DNA of 64,000 nt from a virus. The DNA is taken from IMG/VR virus record IMGVR_UViG_3300025655_000022, positions 1 through 64,000 of that record; one strand, written 5' to 3'. Below the pieces are notes generated by a model. The model searched no databases. It worked only from the letters and a program-made list of their open reading frames with translations, and was not told the DNA's origin. Within the stretch, counting starts at the first letter, position 1; each line of letters begins with the position of its first letter. A program made the position numbers and the translations under genes. Positions 62,505-64,000 of this stretch are shown here, piece by piece.

Positions 62505-62810
62505 TTAGAACCCTAACACTTCTCGCAACGTTTCTAACTGAGGCAAATATATGTTTTTGCCCAGTGTAAAATCACCCAGAGGATCGACCAGTGTATTAGG
62601 GTTACGCTGCGCAAATACCCACCAGAGTTCGCTGTAACCATATAAATCATAGGCCAACAAATCGGGACGCAGGTTGTATACCTGGTTGATTGTGAATAAC
62701 CGATCATCAGCATTTTTGGGTATGCTGCGATTTACCATTAGATCCAGATAAAATTCGTTAGTACCGGTGTTATAATATGGGCTAACTGATGTGTATTTTA
62801 CTTTTGCCAT
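62505..62810 (-). CDS. gp53: Baseplate wedge protein, T4 gp53-like
   Basis: 101 residues with the LysM-like gp53 core: YNLRPDLLAYDLYGYSELWW, then VFAQRNPN...DPLGDFTLGKNIYLP. The N-terminus (YYNTGTNEFYLDLMVNRSIP) matches the strand that packs on gp6/gp25. T4 gp53 is about twice as long, so this is the minimal form common in marine relatives. Overlaps the upstream structural gene by one base. Confidence 0.88.
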   Translation of the reverse strand: MAKVKYTSVSPYYNTGTNEFYLDLMVNRSIPKNADDRLFTINQVYNLRPDLLAYDLYGYSELWWVFAQRNPNTLVDPLGDFTLGKNIYLPQLETLREVLGF

Positions 62811-64000
62811 TACCAGAATCCTTTCTTGGTTAAGTCACCATATGCATATTTTCTGAGGCTGAATTGATTGCTGATGCGATCTCTGCTGTCCACTGGGTGG
62901 AATGTAAGTTGTATGCCAATCTTGGTGGGCACATAAGTTTCGTCTTGTGAAATTTTAGTAACACCTTCAAATGCCAAATCAAAATCAGGTATCGTGGGTG
63001 GTGCACCTGACTCCAATTTACTAGTTATTAATCGTGTAATTTTGCTACTCCAGGATTGATAGCCCATGGCTGTGTCTGTTCTGCCCACAAAGTTATTGGT
63101 GTTAGGTCCAGCATAAGCACGCACATAATCCACATTATCAGGAATAGTATAGTTAAATGTACTTAACACACACGGATGTTCAGCAAATTGAAAATCACCA
63201 AAACCATTCATGTATAACAATGGTGGTGGAACACCCCTGCGCTGGTCCTGACCATAAAACATTTTGGTAGCAGATTTAAAAAAATGAATGGCTGCTAACA
63301 AATAATTAGCTTCGTCAGTATCTTGCGCTGTAAATGTTCCATTGACAACAATGTCACCTATTTGACTGCCCTGATAAAAAAATCCACGATAGTTACTGTG
63401 TGTCAATGCATAACTTGCATAGTTTGCCATATGTGGGACGGTAATGCTAGGAGTATATGGAAAAATTACCCCATCTGTTTTTTTAAGTGGTGCCAACACA
63501 TGTGCATTGTGCATGAGCGGATCATTATACAGATAGTCGCTGAATGGACTTAGTCTGATTTTAAATCTCCAGTCTTTTTTGTCGTAGTTTCGATTGTTTG
63601 ATTTTCTTGCTTCACGAATACTGATTGGTGGTTCAGGTGTTTCATCAAACGATAACTCAAACTCATCAAACAATTGTTCTGCTTCAACGTCTGTGAACTC
63701 ATCATCAACCGGAATTGGTTCGCCCAGATAATTGGAAGTTCCTCCAATAGGAACACACACTCCGTCAGTGTCATCATACTCTTCCTGACCAATGATACAC
63801 CCAAAATCATCATATTGTGGTTCTTGAGTTACTGTGGTGTCGCCATAGTTCCAGTTGTCTGGTAGATCTTCTCTGGGAACCCATTCACCAAGATCGTCGT
63901 TGTAAACAAACTCGTTTTGGTCTCTGGCTTGCCAATCTTCGGGACGGTCTGTGCGCGGTACATATTCGCCTAGACTGTCATCATACCATAGATTAGGATC
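62810..64000 (-). CDS. Virion structural protein with acidic N-terminal repeats (partial)
   Basis: The reading frame is open from the stop at 62810 to the window edge, 396 codons, so the gene starts outside. A GTG at 63758-63760 can look like a start, but the frame continues upstream with clear coding sequence. The N-terminal visible part holds repeats of W-x-Y-D-D-S-L-G-E-Y-V-P-R-T-D and F-V-Y-N-D-D-L-G-E-W-V-P-R-E-D. The folded part (DWRFKIRLSPFSDYLYNDP, FPYTPSITVPHMANYASY, IPDNVDYVRAYAGPN) looks like a baseplate or tail-tube-associated protein next to gp53 in marine T4-like phages. Confidence 0.75.
   Translation of the reverse strand, partial: DPNLWYDDSLGEYVPRTDRPEDWQARDQNEFVYNDDLGEWVPREDLPDNWNYGDTTVTQEPQYDDFGCIIGQEEYDDTDGVCVPIGGTSNYLGEPIPVDDEFTDVEAEQLFDEFELSFDETPEPPISIREARKSNNRNYDKKDWRFKIRLSPFSDYLYNDPLMHNAHVLAPLKKTDGVIFPYTPSITVPHMANYASYALTHSNYRGFFYQGSQIGDIVVNGTFTAQDTDEANYLLAAIHFFKSATKMFYGQDQRRGVPPPLLYMNGFGDFQFAEHPCVLSTFNYTIPDNVDYVRAYAGPNTNNFVGRTDTAMGYQSWSSKITRLITSKLESGAPPTIPDFDLAFEGVTKISQDETYVPTKIGIQLTFHPVDSRDRISNQFSLRKYAYGDLTKKGFW

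Noticed and set aside
63758-63760. GTG as start of the structural gene at 62810
   Set aside because: The frame is open and clearly coding (repeats) for 80 further codons to the window edge; the true start is outside.
1-64000. tRNA genes, CRISPR arrays, insertion sequences, integrase or attachment sites
   Set aside because: None seen by eye; nearly all sequence is coding and the few gaps are too short or lack the needed structure. A tRNA scan could still find a missed one.

Overview
The window looks like part of the genome of a T4-like marine myovirus of the cyanophage/pelagiphage type. It carries T4-type virion genes (homologues of gp4, gp5, gp6, gp25, gp53), a DHFR-thymidylate synthase pair, a SpeD-type decarboxylase, several small conserved phage proteins that I recognise from marine T4-like phages, and T4-style late promoter motifs. 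The DNA is A+T-rich and almost every junction between genes is a short overlap (ATGA, TAATG or longer). I see no tRNA, rRNA, CRISPR array, transposase, integrase or clearly cellular gene.

Layout. (1) Positions 1-337, minus strand: two adjacent SpeD-family genes, the second running off the left edge. (2) 553-7291, plus strand: a small unknown gene, a MoxR-type AAA+ ATPase and its VWA/HExxH partner (each behind a near-perfect sigma70-type promoter), a run of small conserved phage genes, DHFR and thymidylate synthase, a DUF6492-like glycosyltransferase and an unknown. (3) 7293-14708, plus strand except one large minus-strand gene at 9239-11260: NAD-dependent sugar epimerase, DegT-type aminotransferase, glycosyltransferase-like proteins and an amidinotransferase. 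(4) 14705-35394, minus strand, one very compact unit transcribed right to left: a small unknown, gp4 nuclease, SGNH protein, GT-A-type transferases, a 2OG-Fe(II) oxygenase-like protein, five radical SAM proteins with an N-terminal twitch domain, several further transferases, a shortened nucleotide-sugar dehydrogenase, a NodU/TobZ-type carbamoyltransferase and a methyltransferase. Two broken genes lie inside it. (5) 35471-64000, minus strand behind a strong bidirectional terminator: tail and baseplate genes, including a 4413-residue structural protein, an enlarged gp6, gp25, a gp5-like spike, a 1345-residue baseplate protein, gp53 and a partial structural gene at the right edge.

How the genes may work together. 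Regions 3 and 4 hold enzymes for making, aminating, amidinating, carbamoylating, methylating, oxidising and transferring an unusual sugar or cyclitol. No single family is new, but the combination (DegT aminotransferase, StrB1/AGAT-like amidinotransferase, twitch radical SAM, TobZ-like carbamoyltransferase) recalls aminoglycoside/aminocyclitol pathways more than an ordinary O-antigen cluster. The GT-radical SAM part appears to have grown by tandem duplication of a two-gene module: two full-length pairs and remnants of others are visible, including a radical SAM gene that kept only its two ends. What is modified (virion protein, phage DNA or host envelope) cannot be read from the sequence.
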